Shown: positions 53,184 through 62,725, counted from the first letter of the stretch. The stretch is DNA of 64,000 bases from Comamonas sp. BIGb0152 (GCF_024809975.1 NZ_JANUDY010000003.1:186001-250000), one strand, 5' to 3'. A program made the numbers and translations. Notes: generated by a model not told the origin, from the sequence alone.

Positions 53184-54004
53184 CCTATTGTGTAGCCATC
53201 AAGCTGAACGCCGGCCTGGTGTTCCTCTCCGACTCCCGCACCAATGCGGGCCTGGACCATATCAGCACCTTCCGCAAAATGATGGTGTATGAGAAGCGCG
53301 GTGAGCGCTTCATGGTGCTGCTGTCTGCCGGCAATCTGTCGATCTCGCAATCGGTGCGCGAGATTTTGCAGACCCAGCAGCTCGAAGACGAGAACGGCGG
53401 CCCACCCATCACCATCTGGAACGCCAAGAGCATGTTCGATGCCACCCGCGTGCTGGGTGCTGCCGTGCGCCATATCCAGGAGCGCGATGGCAAAGCGCTG
53501 GAACGCGCGGGTGTTGATTTCAACTGCAGCCTGGTGTTTGGCGGCCAGATCGCCGGCGAGAGCCCGCGCCTGTTTCAGGTGTACTCGGCCGGCAACTTCA
53601 TCGAAGCGACGGCCGAAACGCCCTACTTCCAGATCGGCGAGGCCAAGTACGGCAAGCCCGTGCTCGACCGCGTGCTCACGCCCCACACCCCCCTCAACGA
53701 AGCAGCCAAGTGCGCGCTGGTCTCCATGGACAGCACGCTCAAATCCAACCTCTCAGTGGGCCTGCCGCTGGACCTGGTGGTGTATGAAACCGACCAGCTC
53801 GCCTGCGACAACATCGCCTGCATCGACGAGTTCAACCAGTACTTCCGCATGGTGCGCAATACCTGGGGCGACAAGCTGCGCCAGGCTTTTGACAGCATCG
53901 ACGACCCGCATTGGGACAGCGGCGATACGGCAGCGTCCATCCAGCCAGATGGCAGCGCGATTCGGCCGGTCAAGAAGATCACCCATTCGGACGAGATGCT
54001 CTAA
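53180..54004 (+). CDS. Anbu-type ancestral proteasome-like protease
   Basis: A 274-residue Ntn-hydrolase of the Anbu (bacterial proteasome homologue) group. After Met removal, Thr2 is the N-terminal nucleophile ([24 protein letters not shown]). [23 protein letters not shown] and [20 protein letters not shown] match the family. Anbu genes usually sit with an alpha-E, a circularly permuted ATP-grasp and a transglutaminase-like gene; here it instead overlaps mutS by 4 nt and no such partner lies alongside. Its function is not settled even in studied bacteria. Confidence 0.88.
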   Translation: MTYCVAIKLNAGLVFLSDSRTNAGLDHISTFRKMMVYEKRGERFMVLLSAGNLSISQSVREILQTQQLEDENGGPPITIWNAKSMFDATRVLGAAVRHIQERDGKALERAGVDFNCSLVFGGQIAGESPRLFQVYSAGNFIEATAETPYFQIGEAKYGKPVLDRVLTPHTPLNEAAKCALVSMDSTLKSNLSVGLPLDLVVYETDQLACDNIACIDEFNQYFRMVRNTWGDKLRQAFDSIDDPHWDSGDTAASIQPDGSAIRPVKKITHSDEML

Positions 54005-54046
54005 AGCCCTGCGCTGGATGCCCGGGCAGGCATTCAGCGCTACCGG

Positions 54047-54847
54047 TCAGCCATGCACCAGGTTGGGGTTCTGCGCCAGCTGCAGCGCAATGGCGCGGCA
54101 GGTGCGCAGCAAGGGCTGGATGTAGGCGGCTTGCACATCCTCGCGCTGGCGGAACAGCAAGGTGCTGACGCTGATGGCGGCAACGGGGCTGCCGTCGGGG
54201 CCCAGCACCGCCGCGCCAAAGCAGTAAATGCCCTCTTCATTCTCTTGCGCATCGGTGGACCAGCCGCGTTGGCGCACCTCGTCCACCTGCTTTTGCAGCG
54301 CCAGCGCATTGCCCACGGTCTGTGGCGTCAGCGGCGCATAGCCCAACTCGTCCATCAAGGCCCGGGCTTCGGGCGGGGGCAGTGCGGCCAGGTAGGCCTT
54401 GCCCACGGCGGTGGAGTACAGGTTCACGCTGGTGCCAATGCGCGATGACATCTGCACGGCGCTGTCGCTCTCCAGCTTTTCGATATAGACCATGCTGTGG
54501 CCCGATGGCACGGCGAAATGGATGGTCTCCTGCGTGGTATCGCGCAAATCACGCAGCGCCTGCGTGGCGGCCATGCGCAGGCCAGAGCGGCTCCAGCTGC
54601 GGCTGGCCAGCTGCACCAGGCGCGGGCCCAAGGTCCAGCAGCGCGTGGCGCCTACTTCGACCAGCATGCGCTCGGCCTGCAAGGCGGCCACGATGCGGTG
54701 TACCGTCGGGCGCGGAAAACCCGTCGCCTTGGCTATCTCGGCAATGCCCAGGGGCTCGCTGCCATCTGCGACCAGCTGCAGCACGCGCATGAACTTGGAA
54801 AACGCTGCCGTGCCGGCAACACTGCTTTCAGAAGACGAAGTAGCCAT
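54047..54847 (-). CDS. IclR-family transcriptional regulator
   Basis: A 266-residue regulator. The N-terminal winged helix has AFSKFMRVLQLVADGSEPLG and IAKATGFPRPTVHRIVAALQ; the effector domain spans about 95-260 and includes YIEKLESDSAVQMSSRIGTS and ENEEGIYCFGAAVLGPDG. The ATG at 54847 is preferred over an upstream start. No metabolic gene is adjacent on its strand, so the target is unclear. Confidence 0.9.
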   Translation of the reverse strand: MATSSSESSVAGTAAFSKFMRVLQLVADGSEPLGIAEIAKATGFPRPTVHRIVAALQAERMLVEVGATRCWTLGPRLVQLASRSWSRSGLRMAATQALRDLRDTTQETIHFAVPSGHSMVYIEKLESDSAVQMSSRIGTSVNLYSTAVGKAYLAALPPPEARALMDELGYAPLTPQTVGNALALQKQVDEVRQRGWSTDAQENEEGIYCFGAAVLGPDGSPVAAISVSTLLFRQREDVQAAYIQPLLRTCRAIALQLAQNPNLVHG

Positions 54848-55048
54848 GTTTGGATCCCATACTGCGCTGTAGCATACCCCAGTGCAGCGCCCGCAAGCGC
54901 CAGCGGCCACACGCAGCGCATCGTGCCCAGCACGGTCAGCGCGCTTGGCCTCGCTACCCAAGTCCCGCTGAAAACCTCCGTCTTTGCCTTAGCAAGTAGC
55001 CGCAAGGGCCCAGCAGCTCCTTATTTACTTCGGCTTCCCGAATCCTGA

Positions 55049-55065
55049 CTATGGAAAATCCATAG
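55049..55065. promoter_or_regulatory. Inverted repeat upstream of the LysR gene
   Basis: CTATGGA and TCCATAG are separated by AAA, 65 bp before the LysR start codon. It fits a dimeric regulator site, perhaps autoregulation. Confidence 0.5.
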
Positions 55066-55129
55066 CCAAGGCCCTGCCGTATCGCTACCATGGCGCATCT
55101 CCCCACGCACCTGCCAGCCTGTATTTGCC

Positions 55130-56029
55130 ATGCGCTTTGACCTGCAAGACCTGCGCCTTTTCGTCCATACCCTGGAGTCCGGCACCATCACCCAAGGGGC
55201 CGAGCGCTGCCACATCACCCTGGCATCGGCCAGCGAACGCATTCGCGGCATGGAAGCGGTATTGGGCGCGCCCTTGCTCCACCGCAGCAAAAAGGGCGTG
55301 ACCGCCACCGAGGCCGGTGCCGTGCTGCTGCCCCATGCCCGCCGCATGCTGCTGCAGATGGAGCAGCTCGCTGGCGACATGCAGGCCTTTGGCCAAGGCC
55401 TGGGCACGCGCATTGAGCTGCTGGCCAACACCTCGGCCATCAGCGAACACCTGATTGCGCCGCTGGGCGCCTTTATGCAGGCCAACCCCCAGCTGCGCCT
55501 GGAGCTGCGCGAGTGCACCAGCGATGCGATTGCGCGCGCGCTGGTCGCCGGTGAGGCCGATATGGGCGTGCTGTCCAACGCCGTGCCCGCCGGCAGCCTG
55601 CATACCCAGGCCTGGCGCGATGACCCGCTGGTGCTGCTGGGCCCCGCGCGCCTGTTGGGCAGCCTGCCCCAGGATGTGCAGCTGCACCACCTCAAGGACA
55701 TTGCCTTGCTCGGCCTGCTGCCCCAGCATGCACTGCACCAGCTGATGGCCGCGCAGGCGCTGCAGGCGGGGGTGGCCCTGCGCTACCGCGCGCTGGCACC
55801 GCACCTGGAGGCCCTGTGTGACTGGGTGGCCATGGGCCTGGGCGCCGCGCTGGTGCCGCGCACGGCTGCCGAATGCGCCACCCTGCGCTGGCCCCAGGCC
55901 CGGCTGCGCCTGCGGCCACTGAGCGCCGACTGGGCCGCGCGCCAGCTGGTGCTGGCCTGCCGCGACCCGGCGCAGCTACCGCCCCAGGCGCTGCAGCTAT
56001 GGACGTTCTTGCAAGAGGCCGCCCACTAG
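55130..56029 (+). CDS. LysR-family transcriptional regulator
   Basis: A 299-residue regulator. The helix-turn-helix part runs LQDLRLFVHTLESGTITQGA and ASERIRGMEAVLGAPLLHRS; the ligand-binding domain follows. The recognition helix is shifted from the usual SQPALS form (ITLASASERIRGME). No divergent target gene is present; IclR lies 280 bp away. Target unknown. Confidence 0.88.
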   Translation: MRFDLQDLRLFVHTLESGTITQGAERCHITLASASERIRGMEAVLGAPLLHRSKKGVTATEAGAVLLPHARRMLLQMEQLAGDMQAFGQGLGTRIELLANTSAISEHLIAPLGAFMQANPQLRLELRECTSDAIARALVAGEADMGVLSNAVPAGSLHTQAWRDDPLVLLGPARLLGSLPQDVQLHHLKDIALLGLLPQHALHQLMAAQALQAGVALRYRALAPHLEALCDWVAMGLGAALVPRTAAECATLRWPQARLRLRPLSADWAARQLVLACRDPAQLPPQALQLWTFLQEAAH

Positions 56030-56123
56030 CCACCCGCGAGCAAGCAAGGCACCGCTCACATAGCCGACGGCCTGCCCGGCCTTTGCCCCGAGCAGGCAGA
56101 TCTTGTGCAACACTTGCGCGCTT

Positions 56124-56834
56124 ATGTTTTCTCGCCTCTCTGTTTTTCTGGCGCCAGTGCTGCTGTGCGCCGCCGCCCCTGCCCTGGCTGCAGGGTTTGA
56201 TGACTGCCCGCAGTTCTTCTCGGGCAAGCCGCCGAGCACTACCGCCTACGGCCAGCTAAGAGAACTGTGCCTCGATGAATATGCCGTGCTGCATTCGGGC
56301 CAGTCCAAGACACCAATTTTTGTGGCCCAGCGTCTGAATGCGCGCATGCTGAACTTGGCCAAGGACTTGAAGCGCAAAGATAAGTTCCGTGAAGACGCGC
56401 GACTGCCTGAACGGGAGCGCGCGAGACTCTCTGACTACCGAAGCTCGGGTTTCAGTCGTGGTCATATGGCTGCTGCCGCTGACATGAGCACCGAACAAGG
56501 CAAGGCTCAAAGCTACTTGCTTTCCAATATGGTTCCCCAAGACATTACCCAGAATGGCAAGGCTTGGTCGCAGATCGAGCAGGACACGCGCCGCTATATC
56601 CGCCGCGCGCAGGGCGATGTCTTTGTCATCACCGGCCCGGTTTTTGGCAAGCAGCACCGCACCATTGGCGACGGCCAGGTCTGGGTGCCCGATGCCGTTT
56701 TCAAAATGGTCTATGACCCGTCCACCGGCCAGCGCTGGGTGCATCTGCAAGACAACCAGCCATCGACCAAGGCGGGCCCTCCGATCAGCTATGCGGAGTT
56801 TGTGCAGCGCACCGGCATTCGTCTGCTGGACTGA
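56124..56834 (+). CDS. Secreted DNA/RNA non-specific endonuclease (Serratia nuclease type)
   Basis: A 236-residue beta-beta-alpha-metal nuclease. Signal peptide FSRLSVFLAPVLLCAAAPALA at the start. The catalytic motif SRGHMAAAADM places the general-base His at 114; the Mg-binding Asn is in LLSNMVPQDITQNG. RARLSDYRSSGFSRGH is close to the DRGHL pattern with Ser in place of Asp. It may take up phosphate or nucleotides from extracellular DNA. The ATG at 56124 is chosen because it starts the signal sequence. No immunity gene is nearby, which fits an exported enzyme. Confidence 0.88.
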   Translation: MFSRLSVFLAPVLLCAAAPALAAGFDDCPQFFSGKPPSTTAYGQLRELCLDEYAVLHSGQSKTPIFVAQRLNARMLNLAKDLKRKDKFREDARLPERERARLSDYRSSGFSRGHMAAAADMSTEQGKAQSYLLSNMVPQDITQNGKAWSQIEQDTRRYIRRAQGDVFVITGPVFGKQHRTIGDGQVWVPDAVFKMVYDPSTGQRWVHLQDNQPSTKAGPPISYAEFVQRTGIRLLD

Positions 56835-56859
56835 CCACAGTCACCCCAGCTACAAAAAT

Positions 56860-56896
56860 GGCCCATGCTGCAATGCGCAGACATGGGCCTTTTTTG
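56860..56896. terminator. Terminator after the nuclease gene
   Basis: GGCCCATG and CATGGGCC with a 14-nt loop, followed by TTTTTTGC. It lies between two converging genes. Confidence 0.7.
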
Positions 56897-56913
56897 CTTG
56901 TTAACGGTGCAGA

Positions 56914-58056
56914 TCAGCAGTCGTTCGCCGCATCCAAAAACGCCGAGCCTTCGGTCAGCGGCGCAAAGCGGTAGGACGCTGGCGTGCGGCTGAGCTTGAC
57001 CGGGGCGCCCAGGCCCGTGTAATCACCCATCTTCACGACCATCTCGCGGTGCGCGGTATGCGGGGCTTGCAGCGCCTGCTCTACATTCAGCACCGGCGCG
57101 GCGGGCACGCCGATGGCCATCAGGTCTTCGGCCAGTTGCACGCCATCATGCGCGGCAAAGGCCTGTTCCAGCAGTGGCTTGAGCACATCGCGGTGGACCG
57201 AGCGCTGGCCGGCGGTGGCAAAGCGCGTGTCATCGGCAAGGGCCGCTTGCCCCAGGTGCTGGCACATCAGGCGGAACTGGCGGTCGTTGCCCACGGCCAG
57301 AAAAATCGGCGCACTGCCGGTGTTCACCACGTCGTAGGGGTAGATGTTGGGGTGGGCATTGCCGGAGCGGCCGGGGACCTTGCCGCTCATGAACCAATTG
57401 GCGGCATGCGGGTGCAGCAGCGAGATGCCCGCGTCATACAGCGAGGCATCGACCAGCTGGCCCAGGCCGCTGCGGCCGCGCTCATGCAGCGCCAGCAGCA
57501 CACCGATCACGGCATTGAGCCCCGTGACCATATCCACCACAGGCAGGCCCACGCGCAGCGGATCGCGATCGGCCTCGCCGTTGATGCTCATCAGCCCGGC
57601 CATGGCTTGGATGGCGGCGTCATAACCGGGCAGGCTGCCCAGCGGGCCATCGGCGCCAAAGCCGGTGACCCGGCACCAGACCAGATGGGGAAACTCGTGC
57701 TGCATTTGCGCGTAGCCAATACCCCATTTCTCCATCGTGCCGGTCTTGAAGTTCTCGACCACCACATCGGCCTGCGCCATCAAGTCGCGCACGCGGGCCT
57801 GGCCTTCGGCGCTGGCCAGATCCATGAACTGCACACGCTTGTTGCGGTTGAGGCCCAGGTAATACGAGGCCACGCCGTCGCGAAACGGCGGGCCCCAGCT
57901 GCGCGTGTCATCGCCTTGCGGCGGCTCCACCTTGAGCACATCGGCGCCATGGTCGCCCAGGATTTGGCCGCACAGCGGCCCGCCCAGAATGCGCGACAAA
58001 TCGAGCACCTTGATACCTTGCAGCGCGCCCACATTGGCCACCTGTGTTGTTGTCAT
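56914..58056 (-). CDS. CaiB/BaiF family (class III) CoA-transferase
   Basis: A 380-residue enzyme that transfers CoA between acyl groups. Typical segments: GIKVLDLSRILGGPLCGQIL, DVLKVEPPQGDDTRSWGPP, NKRVQFMDLASAEG, and the catalytic-Asp region GSLPGYDAAIQAMAGLM. It is the last gene of a group with a Bug receptor and an acyl-CoA dehydrogenase on the same strand, suggesting uptake, CoA activation and oxidation of one acid. The acid is not identified. Confidence 0.9.
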   Translation of the reverse strand: MTTTQVANVGALQGIKVLDLSRILGGPLCGQILGDHGADVLKVEPPQGDDTRSWGPPFRDGVASYYLGLNRNKRVQFMDLASAEGQARVRDLMAQADVVVENFKTGTMEKWGIGYAQMQHEFPHLVWCRVTGFGADGPLGSLPGYDAAIQAMAGLMSINGEADRDPLRVGLPVVDMVTGLNAVIGVLLALHERGRSGLGQLVDASLYDAGISLLHPHAANWFMSGKVPGRSGNAHPNIYPYDVVNTGSAPIFLAVGNDRQFRLMCQHLGQAALADDTRFATAGQRSVHRDVLKPLLEQAFAAHDGVQLAEDLMAIGVPAAPVLNVEQALQAPHTAHREMVVKMGDYTGLGAPVKLSRTPASYRFAPLTEGSAFLDAANDC

Positions 58057-58074
58057 CTTCCGTTTTCCGTTTGA

Positions 58075-59061
58075 TCAGTCCAGCGTCACACCGGACTGCT
58101 GAACCACTGCCTGCCATTTGTCCACTTCGGTGGCGATAAAGCGCCCCAGGTAAGCGGGCGAGCGGTCCGGCGATGCCTCCAGGCCCTGCGCGGCAAAGGC
58201 CTTTTTGACATTGTCGGAATCCAAGGCCTTGGAGAAAGCCTGGTTCAGCACCTGCACCCGCTCTGGCGGTGTGCCCTTGGGGGCCACCACGCCAAAGAAA
58301 ACACTCACGTCATACCCGGCCATGCCCTGCTCAGCCACGGTGGGAATATCGGGCATGGCGCTGGAGCGGCGTGCGGTGGCCACGCCCAGCGGCTTGACCT
58401 TGCCCGCCTTGATATAGGGCATGGCCGTCAGGATATCGGTAAAGCTCATGTCGACCTGTCCCGCCAGCAAATCATTGAGCGCCGGGCCCGTGCCCTTGTA
58501 GGGGATGTGCTGCAGTTTGGTGCCCGCCAGGTTGTTGAACATGACCCCCGCCAGGTGCGATGAGGCGCCATTGCCCGACGAGGCGAAATTGAGCTTGCCG
58601 GGCTGGGCCTTGTCCAGCGCAATCAGGGCTTGCACGTTGTCGGCCGGCAGGCTGGCTTTCACCACCAGGATATTGGGCAGGTAGCCCACATAGATGATGG
58701 GTGCGTAGCTGCTGCGCGGGTCGTAGCTGATGGACTTGTACAGGCTTTTGTTGATCGCCAGCGGGCCGGAGGTGCCAAACATGATGGTGTAGCCATCGGG
58801 CTTGGCCCGCGCCACGTACTCGGCACCAATATTGCCGCCCGCGCCTGCGCGGTTCTCCACCACCACGCTCTGGCCCAGCTCGCGCGTCAGCTCCGTCGCC
58901 AAAATGCGGGCCATCGCATCGGTAGGGCCACCGGGTGGGAAGGGCACGGTGAACATGATCGGACGGTCGGGAAACTTGTCAGCGGCCTGCGCCGAGGCCA
59001 TGCCCAGCCCGGCCAGGCAAGCAAGGGCGAGAGCCGCCGCGTTCAAGGAAAATTTTTGCAT
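58075..59061 (-). CDS. Periplasmic Bug-family (TctC) solute-binding protein
   Basis: A 328-residue receptor. Signal peptide SLNAAALALACLAGLGMASA; hallmarks FPDRPIMFTVPFPPGGPTD, GQSVVVENRAGAGG and HIPYKGTGPALNDLLAGQV. The ATG at 59061 gives the normal length, though the frame stays open further upstream. It lies 18 bp before the CoA-transferase gene, and the tight spacing with catabolic genes suggests it delivers their substrate. It is clearly diverged from the tandem pair at 22852-25018. Confidence 0.92.
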   Translation of the reverse strand: MQKFSLNAAALALACLAGLGMASAQAADKFPDRPIMFTVPFPPGGPTDAMARILATELTRELGQSVVVENRAGAGGNIGAEYVARAKPDGYTIMFGTSGPLAINKSLYKSISYDPRSSYAPIIYVGYLPNILVVKASLPADNVQALIALDKAQPGKLNFASSGNGASSHLAGVMFNNLAGTKLQHIPYKGTGPALNDLLAGQVDMSFTDILTAMPYIKAGKVKPLGVATARRSSAMPDIPTVAEQGMAGYDVSVFFGVVAPKGTPPERVQVLNQAFSKALDSDNVKKAFAAQGLEASPDRSPAYLGRFIATEVDKWQAVVQQSGVTLD

Positions 59062-59143
59062 GTTTGTCTCCATGTATTCAGGGGTGCAGGTCTGGTGCCT
59101 GCGTGTTGATGGGGGTGTCTCTGCCGGTCTGCGGATATGCGAC

Positions 59144-60850
59144 TCAGGCCAGCCAATCTTGCGGGATCGCCTCGCTGGCCAGCGGATCGCGCGGCAGCAC
59201 CCGGTGCAGCAGCACCAGCTGCGACAGCCGCAAGCGCTCGGGTGAATCAATCTGGCCCGCCTCCCAGGCCATCGCAATGGCGGTGGTGCAGTTGTACAAA
59301 CCGGTGGCGGCCTGGCGTGCCAGTACTGCGCCGCCGTCTTGCGCGGCAAGCTCGGCCAACGCGCTGGCGCGGGCCAGCGCAGCGTCCAACGCCTGGCGGT
59401 AGGCCGCGCTGATGCGGCAGTCTGCCAGCAGGCCTTGCAGATAGGCCTGCAGCACCGGCAGCGAGCCTTCACGTTGAATGGCGCGCACGACATCGAGCGC
59501 GACGATATTGCTGGTGCCTTCCCAGATGGAGCCCAAGTGGGCATCGCGTACCAGGCGGGGATCGGTCCATTCCTCGATATAGCCGCAGCCGCCGCGCACT
59601 TCCATCGCATCGCCGGTGACCTTGCGGGCATCGCGGCAGGCGCGGAACTTGATCATCGGCGTCAAGATGCGCAGCAGCGCATAGGCCTCTTTGTCGCCGG
59701 CATCCGAGCGCATCAAGGTCTGGGCGGTTTGGAACAGCATGGAGCGGGCCTGCTCGGCGGGCACGCGCAGCTTGTCCAGCTGGCGCTGCATCAGTGGCAT
59801 ATCCTGCAAACGCTTGCCAAAGGCCACGCGCTCGCTGGCGACAAACTCGGCCTCAGCCACAGCGCGGCGCATCATGCCGGCCGAACGCACGCCGTTGGAC
59901 AGGCGCGAGTTGTTGACCATGTCGGCCATCTGCACAAAGCCCCTGCCCTGCTCGCCGATCAGGTAGGCGGTGGCGCCTTCCATGCGGATCTCGCCGCTGG
60001 CCATGGATTTGGTGCCCAGCTTGTCCTTCAAGCGGATGATGCGGTAGTGGTTCTGGCTGCCGTCATCAAGCGTGCGCGGCAGCAAAAAGAGCGAGATGCC
60101 CTTCATGCCAGCGGGCGCTCCATCCACGCGGGCCAGCACCATCGCAAATTCCGCATCGGGGTTGGAGCAGAACCATTTGTCGCCCGTCACGCGCCAGCTG
60201 CCATCGGCCTGCGGCTGGGCCAGGGTCTGGGTGTTGGAGATATCGGAGCCGGCAGCCTGCTCGGTCATGAACATGGCGCCCTGGGCCTGGCTGTCCCAGT
60301 CCAGCGACAGCAGCTGCGGCAGGTACTTGGCGACCAGCTGCGGCGCACCAAATTTCTTCAAGGTGCGGGTCAGCGAGTCGGTCATCGACAAGGGGCAGCA
60401 CAGGCCAAACTCGGACTGCACGAACAAATAGGTCAGCGCATATTTGACGGTGGGCGGCATCTTGCCCTGCCAGCCCAGCATGTCGTCGCGGTGCGAAATG
60501 GCCTGCAAGCCAAATTCACCATAGGCAATGCGCTCCAGCTCTTCATAGGCCGGGTGCTTGATGATGCGCTGGCGGTCTTCGCCGGCGCGGCTGCGGTGCT
60601 CCAGGGTGGGCGGGTTCTTGTCGGCAATGCTGGCCAGCTCATCGATGCGGCCGCCGGCCAGCTCGCCCATGCGCTGCAGATAGGGCTGCAGATGGGCCAG
60701 CAGATCGGCGGGCAGGTACAGCTGCAGCAGCTGCTGCAAAGCCGGGTCGGTGGTGTAGAAATTGCTGCCGTGGCGATCGGGCACGGGGTGGTCGTGGGCC
60801 TGTGCCACTTGCGCCATGGCGCTGCGCTGGGATGGTTCCTGAGCGGACAT
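59144..60850 (-). CDS. Acyl-CoA dehydrogenase, AidB-like
   Basis: A 568-residue flavoprotein, longer than usual acyl-CoA dehydrogenases (about 380) because of N- and C-terminal extensions, as in AidB. FAD and substrate loops: AMFMTEQAAGSDISNTQT, VTGDKWFCSNPDAEFAMV, then RLKDKLGTKSMASGE. VRGGCGYIEEW and LGSIWEGTSNIVALDVVRA are AidB-like C-terminal motifs. The Glu in GYIEEW is at the usual catalytic-base region. Given the CoA-transferase and receptor downstream, a catabolic role is more likely than the DNA-alkylation response of E. coli AidB. Confidence 0.9.
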   Translation of the reverse strand: MSAQEPSQRSAMAQVAQAHDHPVPDRHGSNFYTTDPALQQLLQLYLPADLLAHLQPYLQRMGELAGGRIDELASIADKNPPTLEHRSRAGEDRQRIIKHPAYEELERIAYGEFGLQAISHRDDMLGWQGKMPPTVKYALTYLFVQSEFGLCCPLSMTDSLTRTLKKFGAPQLVAKYLPQLLSLDWDSQAQGAMFMTEQAAGSDISNTQTLAQPQADGSWRVTGDKWFCSNPDAEFAMVLARVDGAPAGMKGISLFLLPRTLDDGSQNHYRIIRLKDKLGTKSMASGEIRMEGATAYLIGEQGRGFVQMADMVNNSRLSNGVRSAGMMRRAVAEAEFVASERVAFGKRLQDMPLMQRQLDKLRVPAEQARSMLFQTAQTLMRSDAGDKEAYALLRILTPMIKFRACRDARKVTGDAMEVRGGCGYIEEWTDPRLVRDAHLGSIWEGTSNIVALDVVRAIQREGSLPVLQAYLQGLLADCRISAAYRQALDAALARASALAELAAQDGGAVLARQAATGLYNCTTAIAMAWEAGQIDSPERLRLSQLVLLHRVLPRDPLASEAIPQDWLA

Positions 60851-61006
60851 GCGGGTCTCCTCAATGGCTGGGCCTGCAGTGCTGCTTCCTGGATGGAGGG
60901 CACGGCGGGACCGCGTTGTTTTGCGCCATTTCAGCAGCCGGTGCTATTCGCGTCAAATATTATTAAACTCTTTATCGATACTTAATCAATATAGATAGGA
61001 GTGCCC

Positions 61007-61906
61007 ATGGAGCTGCGACTGCTGAACTACTTCGCTACCTTGGCTGAAGAGCTGCACTTCAGCCGTGCGGCCCAGCGCCTGTCGATCTCACAGCCGCCGT
61101 TGTCAGTCGCCATCCGCCAGCTGGAGGAAGAAATTGGTGCCCCGCTGTTTGAGCGCAGCAGCAAGGGCGTGCGGCTGACCGCCGCCGGCGCCCACCTGCT
61201 GCCGCGCGCACGCCAGCTGCTGGCGCTGGCCGGGCAGGCAGTGCAGGAGACGCGGGATGTGGGCCAGGGCGTGCGCGGCCATCTGCGCCTGGGCTTTGTG
61301 GGCTCGGCGCTGTACCGAGGCGTGCCCCAGGCGCTGGCCCATTTTCAAAGCGCGCACCCGCAGGTACGCATCGACATGCGCGAGCTCAACAGCGCCGAGC
61401 AGCTGCTGGGCCTGCAGCAGGCCGAGCTGGACATGGGCCTGGTGCATTCGGTGATGCTGCCCGAAGGCCTGCACAGCCAGCTGCTGATGCAAGAGCCCTT
61501 TGTGGCCTGCCTGCCGCGCCAGCATGCGCTGGCCGACAGCCTGGTGCTGGATTTGGCCCAGCTCAAGCACGAGCGCCTGGTGCTGTTCTCCAGCACCGTC
61601 TCGCCCCTCTACCACCAGCGCATCTACCAGATGTGCATGGCCCACGGCTTTGCGCCCGAGGTACGGCACGAGGTGCGGCACTGGTTGTCGGTGCTGTCGC
61701 TCGTGTCGCTGGGCCAGGGCTCGGCCATTGTGCCGGCCGCGCTGCAGCGTGTGGGCATGCCGGATGTGGTGTTTATTCCGCTGTTGGGTGAGCAGCCACA
61801 GTCCGAGCTGCTGGCCGTCTGGCGCAGCCAGCCGGGCAACCCGCTGGTGCACAAGCTGCTGCTTAGCTTGCAATCAGCCGTGCAGGCGGTGGCGCAAGGC
61901 AGGTGA
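61007..61906 (+). CDS. LysR-family regulator, divergent from the acyl-CoA dehydrogenase group
   Basis: A 299-residue regulator: MELRLLNYFATLAEELHFSR, then AAQRLSISQPPLSVAIRQLE as the helix-turn-helix and GAPLFERSSKGVRLTAAG. The effector domain opens with GHLRLGFVGSALYRGVPQAL. This pattern is close to regulators of aromatic and acyl-CoA pathways. It probably controls the divergent operon beginning at 60850. The ATG at 61007 has GGAG before it. Confidence 0.92.
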   Translation: MELRLLNYFATLAEELHFSRAAQRLSISQPPLSVAIRQLEEEIGAPLFERSSKGVRLTAAGAHLLPRARQLLALAGQAVQETRDVGQGVRGHLRLGFVGSALYRGVPQALAHFQSAHPQVRIDMRELNSAEQLLGLQQAELDMGLVHSVMLPEGLHSQLLMQEPFVACLPRQHALADSLVLDLAQLKHERLVLFSSTVSPLYHQRIYQMCMAHGFAPEVRHEVRHWLSVLSLVSLGQGSAIVPAALQRVGMPDVVFIPLLGEQPQSELLAVWRSQPGNPLVHKLLLSLQSAVQAVAQGR

Positions 61907-62725
61907 TCAAGCTGTGTGGCCGCTCAGCACGGTGCGCAGTAGCAAGTCATCGAGCGGTGCAAAATCCACGCTCGGTGTCTGGGGCGGCGGCGCGGCATCG
62001 AGCTGCGCCAACGTGGCCTCGATAAAGGCATTGAGCACCGGCATGGCCTGGCCATGCTCGGACTCCTTGGCCGCGCGCTTGACCACCAGCAGCGCCGCAA
62101 TGGCGTCGAGCACGGCCGGGTCACTGACGGTGCCATCGACCAGATCCTGAAAGCGCATGGGCGCCACGCCCTTGCCCTCCGACACCCACAGGCAGGCCAG
62201 CAAGGGGCGCAGCACATACAAGTATTTCTTGAGTCGCACCGTCTCGCACTGCAGGTACTCGCGGTAGTTTTTGCGCGCCATGTGCAGGTAGTGGTAGTGC
62301 GTGCGCTCGGGCAGGTGTACGCGCTCAATGGCGGCGCGCATGTCGGCCACAAACAGCGGATCGGCCTGGTAGACGACTGGCGAATCAAACCATTCGATCA
62401 AGGTGGCATTGCCTTTTTTGAGCAGGCCCAGCGCCTTGCGCAGCTCCCAGCCGTTGACATCGAACACATCCGAGATAGGCAGCTCGATCACATCGCGCTG
62501 CTCGCTCACGCTCAGGTACCAAGGCAGGCGCGGCGCATAGACAAAGCGCACATCGTAGTCACTGTCGGGCGATGCAAAACCCCAGCCCCGGCTGCCGGAT
62601 TCGCAGGCAAACAGGATGCGCACCTGGTGCTCGATCTCGATCTGTGCGAGCTTGGCTTCGATGTCGGCGCGCACGGCAGGGTCGATGGGGTGTACCTGCT
62701 CTTGCCAGGCTTCGGAATGGTTCAC
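61907..62725 (-). CDS. RlaP-type nucleotidyltransferase
   Basis: A 272-residue protein with a nucleotidyltransferase core: FACESGSRGWGFASPDSDYD holds the G-S signature and two catalytic Asp residues, then VRFVYAPRLPWYLSV. GWELRKALGLLKKGNATLIEW and YHYLHMARKNYREYL are typical of the RlaP (RNA-ligase-associated) family. No RNA ligase gene lies nearby. The start is GTG at 62725, with GGGAG before it. Substrate unknown. Confidence 0.85.
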   Translation of the reverse strand: MNHSEAWQEQVHPIDPAVRADIEAKLAQIEIEHQVRILFACESGSRGWGFASPDSDYDVRFVYAPRLPWYLSVSEQRDVIELPISDVFDVNGWELRKALGLLKKGNATLIEWFDSPVVYQADPLFVADMRAAIERVHLPERTHYHYLHMARKNYREYLQCETVRLKKYLYVLRPLLACLWVSEGKGVAPMRFQDLVDGTVSDPAVLDAIAALLVVKRAAKESEHGQAMPVLNAFIEATLAQLDAAPPPQTPSVDFAPLDDLLLRTVLSGHTA

